A DNA stretch of 64,000 bases from an uncultured Alteromonadaceae bacterium (GCA_913064725.1 CAJYAI010000006.1:1-64000), one strand, 5' to 3'. Shown: positions 31,755 to 42,543, counted from the first letter of the stretch. Notes: generated by a model not told the origin, from the letters alone. Program-made: numbers and translations.

Positions 31755-32927
31755 ATGTCCGCCATTATGCCAACCTATGGTCGATTACCGGTTACCTTTG
31801 CTGCTGGTGAAGGCGCGTACCTAATAGACCATAAAGGTCAGCGATTTTTAGATGCACTATCGGGTATCGCCGTTACCAACCTTGGCCACTCACACCCCAA
31901 TGTGACTCGCGCCATTAAAGAACAGGCTGAGACGCTGCTTCACACCTCGAATTTATATGGTATTGCGCAGCAGGAACGACTTGCGACAGAGCTCTGCCAA
32001 CTCACCGGGATGGAGCAAGTGTTTTTCTGTAACTCGGGAGCCGAGGCCAATGAAACGGCGATAAAAGTTGCAAGACGTCACGGGAAGAACAAGGGAATCA
32101 CAGACCCAAAGATCGTTGTACTTGAGGGCGCGTTTCATGGGAGAACGATGGGAGCGCTCTCAGCGACAGGTAACAAGGCCATACAAGACGCATTTAAACC
32201 CCTGCTTCCGGGTTTCATCCGCATTGCTCGCAACGATGCCGCAAGCCTAGAGGAGCTAGCAAATAAGCACGATGATATCGTGGCAATTCACCTCGAACCC
32301 GTTCAGGGCGAGAGTGGCATCCACCCACTGGAACTACAATTTCTTCAGCGCGCCAAGGCGCTTTGTGATCAGCACGACTGGTTGCTAAGCTTCGATGAGG
32401 TCCAATCTGGTAATGGTCGCTGCGGCTCGCTTTACGTATTTCAGCGATTGGGCGTTACCCCTGACGTGCTCGCAACGGCTAAGGGTCTGGGAAATGGCTT
32501 ACCCATAGGCGCTTGCATGACGCGAGGTCGCGCAAGCCGACTGTTAATTGCCGGTGACCACGGCACCACCTACGGCGGCAACCCAATTTGTTGTGCCGCA
32601 GCTAGTGCCGTCATCAACACCTTGAGTGGAGATCAGCTGTGGGATCGTGCGGATAGGATCCGCGATGCAGTTTTCGAGGGCTTTGATGCCGAGCTATCTG
32701 ATCCGGAGTTGGTTCGCGATCGACGCGGCATCGGATTGATGATTGGCATAGAGCCCAACGTTCCCTCGGAAAACCTCGTCCGAATGGCGCTCGATCGTCG
32801 TCTACTTATTAACGTAGCCGGCGGCAACACGATCCGACTACTACCACCACTGGTGATGAGCGAGACTGATGCAAAAGTCGTCGGCGAAACGCTTGCGGAC
32901 ATGCTGAACACCTTAAAAGACGTGTAG
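31755..32927 (+). CDS. argD: Acetylornithine/succinylornithine aminotransferase; likely start at 31755
   Basis: [55 protein letters not shown]. Confidence 0.93.
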   Translation: MSAIMPTYGRLPVTFAAGEGAYLIDHKGQRFLDALSGIAVTNLGHSHPNVTRAIKEQAETLLHTSNLYGIAQQERLATELCQLTGMEQVFFCNSGAEANETAIKVARRHGKNKGITDPKIVVLEGAFHGRTMGALSATGNKAIQDAFKPLLPGFIRIARNDAASLEELANKHDDIVAIHLEPVQGESGIHPLELQFLQRAKALCDQHDWLLSFDEVQSGNGRCGSLYVFQRLGVTPDVLATAKGLGNGLPIGACMTRGRASRLLIAGDHGTTYGGNPICCAAASAVINTLSGDQLWDRADRIRDAVFEGFDAELSDPELVRDRRGIGLMIGIEPNVPSENLVRMALDRRLLINVAGGNTIRLLPPLVMSETDAKVVGETLADMLNTLKDV

Positions 32928-32950
32928 CACTCAGTTTATTAGGACGATTT

Positions 32951-33859
32951 ATGACCACTCCTCGACACTTTCTAACACTCAACGATCTCTCCCGTGACGA
33001 GGTACTGTCTGTGCTTACTCGCGCATCCGAACTCAAACGCCTGCACCGCGAAGGCAAACCGCATGCGTCTCTGCCCGGCAAAGTCATGGCGATGATTTTC
33101 AGCAAGGCATCGACACGAACACGCGTCTCGTTTGAAGCCGGTATGACTCAGCTGGGTGGCAGTGCTATGTTCCTATCGTCTGGCGACACCCAGATGGGTC
33201 GAGGCGAACCCATCGGAGATACTGCAAAAGTCATCTCATCGATGGTCGACATCGTCATGATCAGAACATTTGCTCACCGCGATGTTGAACGCTTTGCCGC
33301 AGACTCGAAGGTACCAGTGATCAATGCCTTAACGGACGAGTATCATCCCTGCCAGCTTTTGGCTGACATGCAGACCTGGTTGGAGCACCGCGGTGATATG
33401 AGGGGTAAAACCGTCTGCTGGCTTGGCGATGGCAATAACATGTGTCACTCCTATATTAACGCTGCAAAGCTGTTGGGCTTCCATCTCAAAATCGCCTGCC
33501 CAGCAGGGTTTGAGCCCTCAGCTGAGATCCTAGCCTTCGCGGGTGACTCGGTGACAATTGAGGCCGATCCAAAGCTTGCTGTTGCTGGCGCACACTTGCT
33601 TGTAACCGACGTCTGGGCGTCGATGGGCCAGGAGACTGAGGCCGAAGTGCGTAAAGCAGCGCTTGAGCCCTATCAGTTAAATCGCGACTTGCTGTCCCTT
33701 GCGGATAGCGACGCTCTGTACTTCCATTGCTTGCCTGCACATCGCGAAGAAGAGATTACGACCGACCTAATGGACGACCCAAATTCTATTATTTGGGACG
33801 AGGCAGAAAATCGGCTGCACGCGCAAAAGGCACTCATCGAGTTCCTACTTCAGTCGTAA
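32951..33859 (+). CDS. argF: Ornithine carbamoyltransferase
   Basis: [43 protein letters not shown]. Confidence 0.96.
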   Translation: MTTPRHFLTLNDLSRDEVLSVLTRASELKRLHREGKPHASLPGKVMAMIFSKASTRTRVSFEAGMTQLGGSAMFLSSGDTQMGRGEPIGDTAKVISSMVDIVMIRTFAHRDVERFAADSKVPVINALTDEYHPCQLLADMQTWLEHRGDMRGKTVCWLGDGNNMCHSYINAAKLLGFHLKIACPAGFEPSAEILAFAGDSVTIEADPKLAVAGAHLLVTDVWASMGQETEAEVRKAALEPYQLNRDLLSLADSDALYFHCLPAHREEEITTDLMDDPNSIIWDEAENRLHAQKALIEFLLQS

Positions 33860-33885
33860 ACATCGGCTTCAGTCGTAAATATCGG
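33848..33885. repeat. 19-bp tandem duplication spanning the argF stop codon
   Basis: CTTCAGTCGTAAACATCGG / CTTCAGTCGTAAATATCGG (one mismatch). Confidence 0.9.
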
Positions 33886-33930
33886 CGCCTAGCAGTCGGT
33901 ATAAAGCCCACCGTCCGCTTCCGCTCGAGG

Positions 33931-34019
33931 CTTTCTCTTTACTTACCTCGATACTGTTGTCACCTCTATTCTTCTTTTTCTTACCCCTCGCCTTCTTTTT
34001 TTCTATTTCCTCACTTCGC
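33931..34019 (+). promoter_or_regulatory. Pyrimidine-rich, G-poor tract; candidate rut site / Rho-dependent terminator for argF
   Basis: About 84% C+T with about 5 G in ~89 nt by hand count; no intrinsic terminator seen after argF. Confidence 0.45.
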
Positions 34020-34128
34020 AGTCTAACGCGTCGTTATGCGATGCCGTGGTTGTCGCTGTGGGTAATTCGCCTACCTTGGTTAAAGGCTTCTTTTGTTAGT
34101 AAGCGCTAACTCCAGAAATCGCCACATC

Positions 34129-34137
34129 TTATCCACA
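34129..34137 (+). promoter_or_regulatory. DnaA box upstream of nrdA
   Basis: TTATCCACA, perfect match to the high-affinity DnaA box. Confidence 0.6.
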
Positions 34138-34179
34138 AGAAATTCGCTGGTTTTTGGGCTTGCATTCGGGCACAGACCG

Positions 34180-34221
34180 CCCTATCTTGGGCCTGTAAGC
34201 ACAGGCAACCCCTATATGTGG
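34180..34221 (+). promoter_or_regulatory. Candidate paired NrdR-box-like motifs with intervening inverted repeat GCCTGT-AAGC-ACAGGC
   Basis: CCCTATCTTGGG at 34180 and CCCTATATGTGG at 34210, 30 bp apart, upstream of nrdA. Confidence 0.35.
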
Positions 34222-34298
34222 TGAGAAGCACACTAACAGGCACCCCACTGAAGCACGGTTGCAAATCCACAAAAAACAGCCTCCGAGGGCAATGCAGA

Positions 34299-37181
34299 AT
34301 GCAAACAGGCAGCGAAACTAGCAACAATCAAACAACCACAAATCCGCTCGTATCAGGCGCCGCAGAGCAGGCCCGAGTCGCCGCAACAGCCCCCGGGCAA
34401 ATGCGCGTCATTAAACGCAACGGCACCGTGGTACCTTTTGAGGACAGCAAAATCTCCGTGGCGATTACAAAAGCGTTCCTCGCCGTAGAGGGCGGAACTG
34501 CTGCCGCGAGCACCCGTATTCATGAAACAGTGGCGAAGTTAACTGGCCAGGTCGTCGGCACCTTTAAGCGCCGCATGCCATCGGGCGGCACCATTCATAT
34601 TGAAGACATTCAAGATCAGGTAGAGCTGGCGCTGATGCGTGCTGGCGAACACCTCATTGCAAGAGACTATGTGATTTACAGAGAATCACGTCGGCAGGCG
34701 CGGGTAGAGAAAGCAGCACTGTCACCAGAAGCTGAAGCCGCTGCCGGATCTATCAACGTCGTAGGTCCAAATGGCAATCTCAAACCACTCGATATAGAGC
34801 GCATCCGCACCATCGTCGCTGAAGCATGCATGGATCTCGATGATGTCAGTGAGGCTGCCATTATCGATGAGGCGCTGAAAAATCTCTATGATGGCGTGAC
34901 CGAGCATGAATTAAGCACATCGCTCGTCATCACTGCGCGCACGATGATCGAACAGGAGCCGAATTACTCCAGCGTTGCCGCTCGCCTATTGATGGACAAC
35001 CTGCGAGCTGAAGGACTCAGCTTTTTGAACGTCGCTGACTCAGCAACGCAAGCTGATATGACGTCACTTTACCCACTGGCGCTTAAGTCATTTATAAGCC
35101 GAGGCATTGAGCTGGAATTACTCGCACCGAACCTAGCGGACTTTGATCTCGATTTACTGGGCGAAGCACTATTGCCTGAGCGCGATTTACAGTTCAGCTA
35201 CCTTGGACTGCAAACCTTGTACGACCGCTACTTCATTCACAGTAATGACGTGCGCTTCGAGCTGCCTCAGCTATTTTTCATGCGTGTTGCGATGGGACTA
35301 GCCACTCGAGAGGACGATAAGAACGCTAGGGCGGTTGAGTTCTATCAACTCTTGTCTTCGTTCGACTACATGAGTTCAACACCAACACTGTTCAACTCCG
35401 GCACGCTCCGACCTCAGCTCAGCTCCTGCTACCTGACAACCGTCCCAGACGATTTACATGGTATATACGGCGCCATCCAAGATAACGCCATGCTGTCAAA
35501 GTTCGCAGGCGGACTGGGGAACGATTGGACACCCGTCAGAGCATTGGGCGCCTACATCAAAGGCACAAATGGTAAGAGCCAAGGCGTAGTGCCCTTTTTA
35601 AAGGTGGTCAACGATACTGCAGTCGCCGTAAATCAGGGCGGGAAACGCAAAGGCGCTGTTTGCGCGTATCTAGAAACCTGGCATATGGATATCGAGGAGT
35701 TCTTGGAGCTTAGAAAGAACACCGGCGACGATAGAAGACGTACGCATGATATGAATACGGCCAACTGGGTTCCCGACTTGTTTATGAAACGGGTCGTCGA
35801 AGACGGTGACTGGACACTGTTTTCACCAAACGACGTGCCGGATCTGCACGACCTTTACGGCAGTGCCTTTGAAGAGCGCTATACGCAATACGAGGCGCAG
35901 GCGCGAACGGGTGAGCTAAAGCTTCACAAAACACTCAAGGCGCAAGCTCTGTGGCGAAAAATGCTAGGCATGATCTTCGAGACAGGCCACCCGTGGATTA
36001 CGTTTAAAGACCCGTGCAACATCAGGTCGCCTCAGCAACACTGCGGTGTCGTTCACTCGTCAAATCTTTGTACCGAGATCACACTCAACACCAGCAAAGA
36101 GGAGATAGCAGTTTGCAATTTGGGTTCGGTCAATTTGCCGCAACATATTGAAAATGGCGTATTAAATGTCGAGAAATTGCGCAAGACCGTGACAACGGCG
36201 ATTAGGATGCTCGACAACGTCATCGATATTAATTACTACTCGGTCGAAACGTCTGAGAACTCCAACATGAAGCACAGACCCATTGGCCTTGGTCTCATGG
36301 GGTTCCAAGATGCGCTGTATAAAGTAGATGTGTCCTACGCTTCAGAGGCTGCCGTCGAGTTTGCCGATAAGACCATGGAGGCGATCAGCTACTTTGCGAT
36401 CAGTGCGTCAACTGATTTGGCCGCTGAGCGCGGGGCATACGCCAGCTATGACGGCTCACTGTGGAGCCAGGGCATCTTCCCGATAGACTCGCTGAATATG
36501 CTGATAGAGCAGCGCGGGCAAGATTACATCTCAGTTAATCAAGACAGCAGCATGGACTGGAATGTACTGCGACATAAAGTCGCACAACAGGGCATGCGTA
36601 ATTCGAACGTTATGGCAATCGCACCAACCGCAACGATAGCGAACATCACCGGTGTATCTCAGTCGATAGAGCCGACTTACCAGAACCTCTATGTCAAATC
36701 GAATCTGTCCGGTGAATTCACGGTTGTTAATCCACACCTCGTTCGAGACCTCAAGCAACACGGTCTATGGGACGGTGTAATGGTCAACGATCTTAAGTAT
36801 TACGATGGCAGCGTGCAGGCAATTGACCGCATTCCAGCAGATTTGAAAGCCAAGTACTCAACTGCCTTTGAAGTAGAGCCTCGCTGGCTGGTTGATGCAG
36901 CAAGCCGTCGTCAGAAATGGATCGACCAAGCGCAGTCACTCAACCTGTACATCAACAATGCAAGTGGGAAAAAACTGGACGTGACTTACCGGATGGCTTG
37001 GTACAGCGGTCTGAAAACAACATACTATTTACGCTCATTAGCAGCTACTGGCACTGAAAAATCGACGGTTAATACCGGCCAATTAAATGCAGTAGCGCAA
37101 CAGACATCGGCGCCTGTGCAACCGGCACCGGTACCGCAGGCATGTTCGCTTGACGACCCTGACTGCGAAGCCTGTCAGTAA
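34299..37181 (+). CDS. nrdA: Ribonucleoside-diphosphate reductase class Ia alpha subunit; likely start at 34299 (track start 34218 lies in the motif region)
   Basis: ATP-cone RVIKRNGTVVPFEDSKI; SSTPTLFNSGTLRPQLSSCYL; NLCTEITL; C-terminal CSLDDPDCEACQ. Confidence 0.96.
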   Translation: MQTGSETSNNQTTTNPLVSGAAEQARVAATAPGQMRVIKRNGTVVPFEDSKISVAITKAFLAVEGGTAAASTRIHETVAKLTGQVVGTFKRRMPSGGTIHIEDIQDQVELALMRAGEHLIARDYVIYRESRRQARVEKAALSPEAEAAAGSINVVGPNGNLKPLDIERIRTIVAEACMDLDDVSEAAIIDEALKNLYDGVTEHELSTSLVITARTMIEQEPNYSSVAARLLMDNLRAEGLSFLNVADSATQADMTSLYPLALKSFISRGIELELLAPNLADFDLDLLGEALLPERDLQFSYLGLQTLYDRYFIHSNDVRFELPQLFFMRVAMGLATREDDKNARAVEFYQLLSSFDYMSSTPTLFNSGTLRPQLSSCYLTTVPDDLHGIYGAIQDNAMLSKFAGGLGNDWTPVRALGAYIKGTNGKSQGVVPFLKVVNDTAVAVNQGGKRKGAVCAYLETWHMDIEEFLELRKNTGDDRRRTHDMNTANWVPDLFMKRVVEDGDWTLFSPNDVPDLHDLYGSAFEERYTQYEAQARTGELKLHKTLKAQALWRKMLGMIFETGHPWITFKDPCNIRSPQQHCGVVHSSNLCTEITLNTSKEEIAVCNLGSVNLPQHIENGVLNVEKLRKTVTTAIRMLDNVIDINYYSVETSENSNMKHRPIGLGLMGFQDALYKVDVSYASEAAVEFADKTMEAISYFAISASTDLAAERGAYASYDGSLWSQGIFPIDSLNMLIEQRGQDYISVNQDSSMDWNVLRHKVAQQGMRNSNVMAIAPTATIANITGVSQSIEPTYQNLYVKSNLSGEFTVVNPHLVRDLKQHGLWDGVMVNDLKYYDGSVQAIDRIPADLKAKYSTAFEVEPRWLVDAASRRQKWIDQAQSLNLYINNASGKKLDVTYRMAWYSGLKTTYYLRSLAATGTEKSTVNTGQLNAVAQQTSAPVQPAPVPQACSLDDPDCEACQ

Positions 37182-37205
37182 CCCAATAGGTAAAAGGAGT
37201 TAACG

Positions 37206-38447
37206 ATGCTTAATTGGAATGATTACAACGTAGCAGAAGGCGAGACACCCGTCTCGGCGCCGCAGCAAAATACCTCGGTACCGCCAGAGGTGGTAAGCCA
37301 GGCCCTAGAAACGCTGACAGAGGAGGCGCCACTCGCGCCATCGTCTGCAAATGACCGAGTGCGGGCAGCAGCAGAGGCCGTTGCTAGCATTGATACGGCG
37401 CCGGGTCTTGAAGAACTGGAAATTGGAGCCGCTCGAATTTCAGTTGATGAGAAGGCGATGATCAATTGCCGAGCTGATCTCAACCAGTTGGTGCCTTTCA
37501 AGTACGACTGGGCATGGCAGAAATATCTCGATGGCTGCGCCAACCACTGGATGCCACAAGAAGTGAACATGACGGCCGATGTCGCAACATGGAAAAGCGA
37601 AGATGGTCTGACGGAGGATGAGCGCCGAATTGTTATGCGTTCGCTCGGTTACTTCTCTACAGCAGACTCGTTGGTAGCTAATAACCTTGTACTCGGCCTA
37701 TACCGGCTGATAACGAATCCCGAGTGCCGGCAATATCTACTTCGACAGGCCTTCGAAGAGGCTATCCACACGCACGCTTATCAGTACTGCATTGAATCGC
37801 TAGGCATGGATGAAGGCGAAGTCTTTAACATGTATCGAGAAGTTCCCTCAGTGGCGAAAAAAGCGTCGTGGTCGCTGGACAAGACACAGGTATTATCGGA
37901 TCCAACGTTTAATACGGGAACTGTCGAGACAGATCAGCAGTTGCTTAGAAACCTGATCGGTTTCTATGCCGTGACTGAGGGCATTTTCTTTTATTGTGGG
38001 TTCACTCAAATCCTATCGATGGGGCGTCGCAACAAAATGACGGGAGTTGCCGAACAATTCCAGTACATCCTTCGCGATGAGTCCATGCACTTAAATTTTG
38101 GCATCGATGTAATCAATCAGATCAAACTCGAGAATCCGCACCTGTGGACCGAGACGTTTCAGCAAGAAGTTATTCAGATGATTCTTGAGGGAACGACGCT
38201 TGAGATTGAATATGCGCGAGACACGATGCCTCGCGGTGTGCTTGGCATGAATGCGAGTATGATGGAAGAGTACCTGCAGTTCATTGCTAATCGTCGACTT
38301 AATCAGCTTGGTTTACCTGAGCAGTTCATAGGCGCACAAAATCCGTTCCCATGGATGTCCGAGATTATGGACCTGCGTAAAGAGAAAAACTTTTTCGAGA
38401 CACGTGTCATCGAGTATCAGACTGGCGGTGCGCTTAGCTGGGATTGA
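37206..38447 (+). CDS. nrdB: Ribonucleoside-diphosphate reductase beta subunit
   Basis: [33 protein letters not shown]; downstream of nrdA. Confidence 0.96.
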   Translation: MLNWNDYNVAEGETPVSAPQQNTSVPPEVVSQALETLTEEAPLAPSSANDRVRAAAEAVASIDTAPGLEELEIGAARISVDEKAMINCRADLNQLVPFKYDWAWQKYLDGCANHWMPQEVNMTADVATWKSEDGLTEDERRIVMRSLGYFSTADSLVANNLVLGLYRLITNPECRQYLLRQAFEEAIHTHAYQYCIESLGMDEGEVFNMYREVPSVAKKASWSLDKTQVLSDPTFNTGTVETDQQLLRNLIGFYAVTEGIFFYCGFTQILSMGRRNKMTGVAEQFQYILRDESMHLNFGIDVINQIKLENPHLWTETFQQEVIQMILEGTTLEIEYARDTMPRGVLGMNASMMEEYLQFIANRRLNQLGLPEQFIGAQNPFPWMSEIMDLRKEKNFFETRVIEYQTGGALSWD

Positions 38448-38465
38448 ATCAACGGTTATGACAGA

Positions 38466-38491
38466 AGCCTCGCATAGCGGGGCTTTTTTTT
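38466..38491 (+). terminator. Rho-independent terminator of nrdAB
   Basis: AGCCTCGC-ATA-GCGGGGCT followed by T tract. Confidence 0.85.
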
Positions 38492-38597
38492 GTCTTTCCA
38501 CACAGGCCAAACAAGAGAGCGCAAGACGGCTGTTACGCGATTAGATCATCGGGTGATAGTGCCCCACGTGACCGGGCAGATAGGGCACGACACCACT

Positions 38598-40679
38598 CTA
38601 ATGCTGAATATCGAAGTTGTACCTCGGCAGAGCATCAAGAATGGCTCGGCCGTAACGTTTTGTCACAACACGACGATCGAGCAAGGTAATGACGCCCTCA
38701 TCCGTCTCTGTTCGCAATAATCGACCACAGGCCTGCAGCAGCCGTAACGACGCGCTAGGAACGGTCAGCTCCATAAAAGGATTGCGCCCCGCCGCTTCCA
38801 AGAGCTCTGCGTGAGCAGCATCGATCGGGTCGTCAGGAGCTGCAAACGGTAACTTTGCGATGATCACATGACTGCAGTAGTCACCCGGCAGATCAACCCC
38901 CTCCGCAAAACTCGCCAAACCAAAAATAATTGAGGATTTGCCGGCATCGATCCGCCTGCGGTGCTCCTGAAGAATTTCAGCCTTACTCATTTGTCCCTGA
39001 ACCAAAAGGCGTGACTTAAATCGAGTCAGCAGAGCCTCTACCAGCTCTTGCAATTGTCTTTTCGAACTAAACAGAACCAGCGTGCCACGATGGGACTCAA
39101 GCAGCTCTGGAAAAAGAGCAATGAGTTCCTCGCTATGAGCGGCCGGTTGGCTCGGATCCGTATCCATAGCAGGAACAACAAAACGACCCCGTGAAGATTC
39201 AAACGGGCTCTCTACTCGAGCAAGCTTAGTATTAGCGGGCATTCCGGTCTGCTGCATGAGGTGTTCGAATGAGCCAAGTGCGGTTAACGTTGCAGACGTC
39301 ATGACTGCGCCTGCGACACGCTGCCAAACCTGCTCTGCCAGAATATCTCGTGCGTAAATAGGACTGGCGTAGCATTCTATCGAGCTCTCATCCCCGTAGT
39401 GCTTTATCCATCGAGCCCACGGCATGGTCGCATCATCGGATGATCTCGCGTAACTATCCCATAAAGCAAATTGCCCCTCCGCTCTCGCCGCAATGACCTG
39501 CAGATCATTAAGGCTCGACTCCCACGTATCGCGATGATCAGCATCAGCCTCCTCGACCAAGATCTCCACCAAGCCCAAGAGCGGCGATAACTTTTGACTA
39601 TGCAAAGCCCAAAGATCCCTGAGCACGACCGATGCGTCTCTAAGCTCATCCGGAACCCGACCAAATGAGAAACGCAAATCGGACCGACCATCCATGCTCT
39701 GACCTAAGGCATCCCAACACAACGCATAAGTGTCACGTGAGACTTGCAGCAAATCGGTGATGTTCGCCGAGAGTACAGACAGTGTCTCTGACCGCACATC
39801 GTTCTCAAGTAGAAACTCCCGTTTGTTATCCAACCACTGTTGCGCTTCGGCGAGATTGTTGAGAGTCCTGCCGCTTCTAGAGAAACACGCAAACTGATTG
39901 ATGCACTTTTCTGCTAATTGATGCCCCTCGTCAAAAATGTAAAAGCCATCCTCAGGCGGGGGCAAAATTCGACCGCCGCCCAACCGGAAGTCAGAGAGCA
40001 CGAGATCGTGGTTAGTGACAATGATGTCGGCCTCCTCAAGTCCCTCCCGGGCGCGAAAGAAGCTACACCCCGTGATATGAGGGCACCGCCGACCAAGGCA
40101 CTGACCGTGATCTGTTGTGATAGAGCGAGCCAAACCGACATCGAGCACCTCTGGCCAAGCATCTAAGTCACCATCCCAACTATCATCGCTGACAGCGCGC
40201 AACATCGCATCATACGTGCGCTCTGCCTCACCATTCTCAGGGAGCTCAAGCTCATCCGGATACATGGATAATATCGGCTGATCAGTAACCCCTTGGCTGA
40301 GCTGATCTAGCTTATAAAGGCATAAATATCGACCACGTCCCTTAGCGAGCTGATAACTAAAGTTGATACCGCTGTGCCGTTTTATTTCTGGAAGATCTTT
40401 GAAAACCAACTGCTCTTGTAACGCGACCGTAGCCGTGGCGATGATCAGCTTTTTAGAGCGAGCCTGAGCCACTGGCAACGCCGCGATCGTATAAGCTATG
40501 GTCTTCCCGGTGCCAGTACCGGCCTCGATCGCCAAAAAACCGGGCCCCTCGGGATCACCGAGGGCATTGGCGACCTCGGCAATCATTTGTCGCTGCCCCC
40601 AACGAGGCTTGAGGTCTCTCGCTCTCGTCAATGCGGTGAGGGCCGACTTTATCTTGTCTTGAATAGATTCATTCAACAA
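38598..40679 (-). CDS. dinG: ATP-dependent DNA helicase, DinG family
   Basis: LAIEAGTGTGKTIAYTIAALP; Fe-S cysteine cluster GQCLGRRCPHITGCSFF; FDEGHQLAE. Confidence 0.93.
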   Translation of the reverse strand: MLNESIQDKIKSALTALTRARDLKPRWGQRQMIAEVANALGDPEGPGFLAIEAGTGTGKTIAYTIAALPVAQARSKKLIIATATVALQEQLVFKDLPEIKRHSGINFSYQLAKGRGRYLCLYKLDQLSQGVTDQPILSMYPDELELPENGEAERTYDAMLRAVSDDSWDGDLDAWPEVLDVGLARSITTDHGQCLGRRCPHITGCSFFRAREGLEEADIIVTNHDLVLSDFRLGGGRILPPPEDGFYIFDEGHQLAEKCINQFACFSRSGRTLNNLAEAQQWLDNKREFLLENDVRSETLSVLSANITDLLQVSRDTYALCWDALGQSMDGRSDLRFSFGRVPDELRDASVVLRDLWALHSQKLSPLLGLVEILVEEADADHRDTWESSLNDLQVIAARAEGQFALWDSYARSSDDATMPWARWIKHYGDESSIECYASPIYARDILAEQVWQRVAGAVMTSATLTALGSFEHLMQQTGMPANTKLARVESPFESSRGRFVVPAMDTDPSQPAAHSEELIALFPELLESHRGTLVLFSSKRQLQELVEALLTRFKSRLLVQGQMSKAEILQEHRRRIDAGKSSIIFGLASFAEGVDLPGDYCSHVIIAKLPFAAPDDPIDAAHAELLEAAGRNPFMELTVPSASLRLLQACGRLLRTETDEGVITLLDRRVVTKRYGRAILDALPRYNFDIQH

Positions 40680-40685
40680 AAAGAA

Positions 40686-41819
40686 TCATGCCTCGCTGTG
40701 GATCGCCATCCAATTCAATACAGGCTGGGCATACATCTGGAGAGCCCGCTGCCGCTCAAGATCCGGTAAGCCATCAAAGCGAGCCATAAACTCTGCCTTG
40801 GTGATGCTCGCCTTGGCGCGGTCCTGCATCGCAGGGGGCGCTGCAATTCCAAGAGCATCACATGCCCAAAAATTAGTTTTGAATAATTGGAAATTCTCGA
40901 CCATCGACATATCAATCAGCGCCACTGCATCTGTCACGGATAACGAGGGACCATCCAGCGGGCTGCCAAAGTGCAGATGCACATGGCCTTTTGCTCCTAG
41001 GATGCCTCGAGCAATGCTATCAAGGTCTTCAAAAGGCGCCTTTTCATAAGCAGCACCAACAATAAGTTCTTGTGCTTTCAGCACATCGCAAGGATCGATT
41101 TCGTAAGAAATAGTGAGCGGCACAATCTTCAGCCGTCCTAAGACTTCATCGGGCTTTTCGCTGCTTTTATCCCTAGACAAGCTGAGCATTTTCAAAACGG
41201 CAGCTTCGGTTTTATCGTTACCGTCTTTTGCTCGGCCCTCGCGCTGTGCGATCCACAATGGACCCTGATTCTGGTCGATTGCGTCACGCATAAAATTTGC
41301 CAATTGCTTTGAGACTGCCAGTTGCTGCTTGGGTCCGCTGAGACTGCGCCGAACGATAAAACTTTTATTGATGCGCATCAGGTGAGACACCCATGGTTTT
41401 TGCAACAAATTGTCTCCGATTGCAACCTGTGCAGTTCGATGACCCTCCGACACTAAAACACTATTGGCATAAGCCGAATCCATCACGATATCTCGATGAT
41501 TACTGACAAAAAGATATGACTGTTGTGAATCTAACTTATCGACACCCGAATACGAGAAAATAGATGTTTCAGCAACCACACGATCAAGTCTGGGCTTGAC
41601 CAAAGCTTGAAAGGCATCGATTGTCCTGACGCCTGATAATTGCTTACGCAATGCCCGTCGAGCAAGAAAACGGACAAAACGAGGCAACCACTTAGCGATA
41701 TATTTTGTCCGCAAGGCGATCAGGGTATCGATGAACTCATCATCGTTGAGCAGCGCTGCAACAACCTCGCTGACCTCACTGTCACGGTAGGGCCGAATGT
41801 CGTCATAGCGATCTGTCAT
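40686..41819 (-). CDS. 1-acylglycerol-3-phosphate acyltransferase-like (PlsC-domain) protein
   Basis: NHRDIVMD (HX4D acyltransferase motif), FIVRRSLSG, WIAQREGRAKDG. Confidence 0.85.
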   Translation of the reverse strand: MTDRYDDIRPYRDSEVSEVVAALLNDDEFIDTLIALRTKYIAKWLPRFVRFLARRALRKQLSGVRTIDAFQALVKPRLDRVVAETSIFSYSGVDKLDSQQSYLFVSNHRDIVMDSAYANSVLVSEGHRTAQVAIGDNLLQKPWVSHLMRINKSFIVRRSLSGPKQQLAVSKQLANFMRDAIDQNQGPLWIAQREGRAKDGNDKTEAAVLKMLSLSRDKSSEKPDEVLGRLKIVPLTISYEIDPCDVLKAQELIVGAAYEKAPFEDLDSIARGILGAKGHVHLHFGSPLDGPSLSVTDAVALIDMSMVENFQLFKTNFWACDALGIAAPPAMQDRAKASITKAEFMARFDGLPDLERQRALQMYAQPVLNWMAIHSEA

Positions 41820-41958
41820 TGTCTAACACACCGTGCAAGTGACCTGATGATCCGATTAACCATTAAGAATCCCACTATTAACTTATTTTTGCTTTGCTGT
41901 GACTCGTAATCTGGTACGATCGCGACCCGTCGTGAACCCTACCTGCGGAGAGGAAGAG

Positions 41959-42183
41959 ATGGAAGCGTACAGCGCGTATTTGATGTTTTTGGGAGTGTCT
42001 TGCTTGCTGGCAAGCTGGGCCTTGTTGCTGATCACAGCCTGGAAAAACGACTATGCTTGGGGCATGTTTTCACTCCTGCTCCCACCTGTTGGTTATGGTT
42101 ACGCCTTGTTTCGGATTGACGACGCGAAAGAGACACTTTTGTTGGCGGCACTCGGCTGGCTTTTAGTCATTTTAGGACTTTAA
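41959..42183 (+). CDS. Small hydrophobic membrane protein, unknown function
   Basis: 75-aa ORF with hydrophobic segments (LMFLGVSCLLASWALLLI, LLLAALGWLLVILGL); GGAGAGG-like RBS upstream. Confidence 0.6.
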   Translation: MEAYSAYLMFLGVSCLLASWALLLITAWKNDYAWGMFSLLLPPVGYGYALFRIDDAKETLLLAALGWLLVILGL

Positions 42184-42273
42184 GATCAACATTATTACCT
42201 TACGGACGCTAGGCAGTTGACATCAACTTCGACGTCAACCACTATTTGCGCCCTTTAAATTCGGAGAGATTTC

Positions 42274-42543
42274 GTGGCGAATTCACCACAGGCTCGTAAA
42301 AGAGCGAAACAGAACGACAAGCAACGCGCGCACAATGCAAGCATGCGCTCACTCGTTCGAACAAAAATGAAGCAAGTCCTGGCAGCGGTTAGTGCCGGAG
42401 ACTACGCGCCTGCTCAAGAAGCGCTGTCCGCTGCAGTACCTGTGATAGATCGCATGGCGAATAAAGGCATCATCAAGAAAAACAAAGCAGCTCGCCACAA
42501 AAGCCGCCTCAACGCCAAAGTTAAAGCGCTCGCTGCTGGCTAA
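42274..42543 (+). CDS. rpsT: 30S ribosomal protein S20
   Basis: [30 protein letters not shown]...[17 protein letters not shown]. Confidence 0.98.
   Translation: MANSPQARKRAKQNDKQRAHNASMRSLVRTKMKQVLAAVSAGDYAPAQEALSAAVPVIDRMANKGIIKKNKAARHKSRLNAKVKALAAG

Noticed and set aside
34191-34206. GCCTGT-N4-ACAGGC considered as a LexA box
   Set aside because: The gammaproteobacterial LexA consensus needs CTGT-N8-ACAG; the spacing here is 4
34218-34298. Upstream ATG start for NrdA
   Set aside because: The translated extension looks non-coding and the ATG lies within the promoter motif region; ATG at 34299 is more plausible
38490-38720. 76-aa ORF between nrdB and dinG
   Set aside because: Begins at the nrdB terminator tract and runs antisense into dinG; no family signature
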